From contig DAOWNY010000077.1 of NCBI GenBank assembly GCA_030642325.1, positions 1 through 8,034 on the forward strand: a stretch of 8,034 nucleotides of DNA. The letters run 5' to 3'. Origin of the DNA: Deltaproteobacteria bacterium (GTDB taxonomy: Bacteria > Desulfobacterota > DAOWNY01). The notes under the pieces are model-generated. The model did not search any database and had not been told where the DNA came from. It was given only the letters and a program-made list of their open reading frames with translations. The position numbers were made by a program, and so were the translations under genes. Shown here one piece after another: positions 6,628 to 8,034 of the stretch. Numbering within the stretch: the stretch's first letter is position 1; each line of letters opens with the position of its first letter.

Positions 6628-7416
6628 TCATACATTGTTATGGTTCCTGTTCAAATACTTGTTTTTCTTGGGAACGGGCACCTTGTTTAAAACCGTACCC
6701 ACTACATTGGTATTTTTAAGAAGCTCCATCGCCTTTTCAATCTGATCTTTGGGAGTCCGGTCATATTCCACTACCAGGATAACCCCGTCTACGTATTGAG
6801 ATAAAATCAAAGTATCAGCGCACCCCAGAACCGGAGTAGAGTCAAATATGATGTACCGATCCTGATAACGGTGTTTCATCTCCGGAATCAATTGCTTCAT
6901 CCGGGGCGATCCGATCATCTCGGCGGAACCGGATAAATTTTGACGGCCGGCCAGGAGGGTCAAGCTGTTAATGCCGGGGTTAACAATGATTTCGGAAAGG
7001 GGACAACGGTTTATTAAAAAGTCCAATAGTCCGAACTCGGGTTCAATCCCGAATAATTTGTGCAAAGACGGTCTTGCCAGATCGGTATCCACAAGAAGAA
7101 CGGTATGCTCCATCTCTTTGGACAAAGTTATTGCCAGATTAGCAGCGGTAATGGATTTCCCCTCATTTTCGTCAACGCTGGTAACCAGTATAGTGTTCAG
7201 GCCTTCTTCCTCTGTTTTCAGCAAAATTTGGGTCCTCAATATCTTATAATGGTCGGAAATGGCCAGATCATCAAAAAATGCCCACAATCGGTTTTTCATT
7301 AAGGTATCAGGAGAAACATCGATTATTTTGCTATGGGTGTATTCAATGGAAATGCCCAGTTTATCCCGGGGTAGTTCCGGGGAACTATTTAAAGGAAGTT
7401 TTTTTTTGCTGAACAT
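6628..7416 (-). CDS. BY-kinase-like P-loop ATPase of an exopolysaccharide locus (CpsD/CapB/Wzc cytoplasmic-domain type)
   Basis: A 262-residue cytoplasmic protein. A variable N-terminal 50 residues lead to the conserved HYKILRTQI segment (56-64). Next come a Walker A region TSVDENEGKS (79-88), Walker A' LLVDTDLARP (107-116), and Walker B YIIFDSTP (188-195) followed by a helix-rich end with GTVLNKV (240-246). This is the ATPase core of the bacterial tyrosine kinases that pair with a Wzz/GNVR chain-length protein and control polysaccharide polymerisation. The split kinase and membrane partner, and the TPR gene after it, match the XrtA/PEP-CTERM-associated subfamily. Two oddities stand out. The P-loop reads ENEGKS instead of the usual PGEGKS/T, although Lys87 and Ser88 are kept. 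The C-terminal tail has a single tyrosine (Tyr254) rather than a cluster, so autophosphorylation may be reduced. GGAGGG precedes ATG by 4 bases. An A9 run spans codons 4-6. Confidence 0.85.
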   Translation of the reverse strand: MFSKKKLPLNSSPELPRDKLGISIEYTHSKIIDVSPDTLMKNRLWAFFDDLAISDHYKILRTQILLKTEEEGLNTILVTSVDENEGKSITAANLAITLSKEMEHTVLLVDTDLARPSLHKLFGIEPEFGLLDFLINRCPLSEIIVNPGINSLTLLAGRQNLSGSAEMIGSPRMKQLIPEMKHRYQDRYIIFDSTPVLGCADTLILSQYVDGVILVVEYDRTPKDQIEKAMELLKNTNVVGTVLNKVPVPKKNKYLNRNHNNV

Positions 7417-7420
7417 TTAA

Positions 7421-7426
7421 CCCTCC
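7421..7426 (-). promoter_or_regulatory. Ribosome binding site of the kinase-like gene
   Basis: GGAGGG, 4 bases before ATG 7416. The 54-base gap between the chain-length gene and the kinase shows no terminator, consistent with co-transcription. Confidence 0.6.
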
Positions 7427-7470
7427 GACAAAATTGATTAACCTTTTAAAAAAACAGAAGCCGCCCATAA

Positions 7471-8034
7471 TTAAGGATTAATTAAACCAATACTGACCAG
7501 CTTTCGCAATACCCTGAACCATAAAACATCGAGGGGTTCATAGACGAGATGAACGGTTAGCACAAAAAGGGCGGTTCCGGTTATACTCGATAAACTTATC
7601 ATCCAATTTTTCCTTCTTTTGCGTTTTCGATCCTCTCTGGTTTCCATATCAGGAATGGCGGTTAAAACCGGCTTTTTGGTTAAAATCGAAAGTTCCAGAT
7701 CAGAGCGGATGGCCTGATCTGAAAATTCCTTAAGAGAAGCAACCCCCACCGCGGTCCCCAAGGCAAGGATAACCCCTATGAGAATGATAGCCAGTCGGTT
7801 CGGCTTATAAGGTTTTTCCGGATAGGTGGGGGCGTCAATCACGGTAAATTTCTGCCCTTTCTTGCCCTTTTCCATGCCTTCAGCGCTCTTTGCCAGCATC
7901 AGCTTATTTAAGGTATCCTGATACCGAAACCTGGCGTTTTCATAATCCCGGGTAAGCAACTTATATTCCAGTTCAATCTGGGGGGTAAGCCCCAGACGCT
8001 TCTCATATTCATTCAGTTTTAACTTGAGTCTTTC
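7471..8034 (-). CDS. Polysaccharide chain-length determinant (Wzz/GNVR family), C-terminal part; runs off the right edge
   Basis: The frame is open to position 8034 with no start codon needed inside the window, so 187 C-terminal residues are seen and the N-terminus lies outside. Residues 1-50 of the visible part are coiled coil with the GNVR-type pattern (LTPQIELEYKLLTRDYENA, then YQDTLNKLM). They are followed by the proline-rich DAPTYPEKPYKPNR (67-80) that precedes the second membrane helix in Wzz/Wzc proteins (helix about 81-100). An extra C-terminal part follows. It has a very basic stretch (about 132-143), another hydrophobic segment (about 144-165) and YEPLDVLWFRVLRKL (165-179), as in chain-length proteins of PEP-CTERM-type loci. 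It works in the inner membrane as polysaccharide co-polymerase, with the kinase encoded 54 bases downstream as its cytoplasmic partner. Family membership is well supported; subfamily is from memory. Confidence 0.85.
   Translation of the reverse strand, partial: ERLKLKLNEYEKRLGLTPQIELEYKLLTRDYENARFRYQDTLNKLMLAKSAEGMEKGKKGQKFTVIDAPTYPEKPYKPNRLAIILIGVILALGTAVGVASLKEFSDQAIRSDLELSILTKKPVLTAIPDMETREDRKRKRRKNWMISLSSITGTALFVLTVHLVYEPLDVLWFRVLRKLVSIGLINP

Noticed and set aside
7417..7470. Possible terminator between the chain-length and kinase genes (GC-rich patch followed by T7)
   Set aside because: No inverted repeat of useful length precedes the T-run, so no hairpin can be drawn.

Overview
All eight supported genes lie on the minus strand, so the window is transcribed from position 8034 towards 1. 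They are closely spaced (gaps of 2 to about 120 bases) and form what looks like one long operon or operon fragment. No plus-strand gene, RNA gene, insertion sequence or CRISPR array was seen. The base composition is moderately AT-rich. A split chain-length protein and tyrosine kinase, followed by a giant TPR lipoprotein, is the layout of XrtA/PEP-CTERM-type exopolysaccharide loci. That layout, together with the style of the kinase, suggests a Gram-negative bacterium of the Desulfobacterota (Deltaproteobacteria) type. The taxonomic call is inference, not proof.

The upstream half (8034 to about 4198) is envelope polysaccharide machinery. It holds the C-terminal part of a GNVR/Wzz-type chain-length determinant that runs off the window edge, a separate BY-kinase-like P-loop ATPase, and a roughly 793-residue TPR lipoprotein resembling PrsT.

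The downstream half (4133 to 1) is a set of type IV filament / type II secretion-like parts. It holds a large pseudopilin with a clear prepilin-peptidase motif, a PilM-PilN fusion (GspL-like architecture), a PilO-like protein, a PilP-like periplasmic protein, and the start of a possible lipoprotein that occupies the place of the PilQ/GspD secretin. That last gene leaves the window at position 1, before any secretin domain can be seen.

The main point of interest is this junction. A minimal pseudopilus and inner-membrane assembly platform follows directly after the polysaccharide co-polymerase, kinase and TPR genes, on the same strand and with no visible terminator. It suggests a filament/secretin device dedicated to exporting or anchoring the polysaccharide, or proteins sorted with it. 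No assembly ATPase (PilB/GspE), PilC/GspF or exosortase is visible here; they would have to lie outside the window or elsewhere in the genome. Two starts were moved inward from the longest frame because ribosome binding sites clearly place them (PilP-like at 941, TPR protein at 6579).
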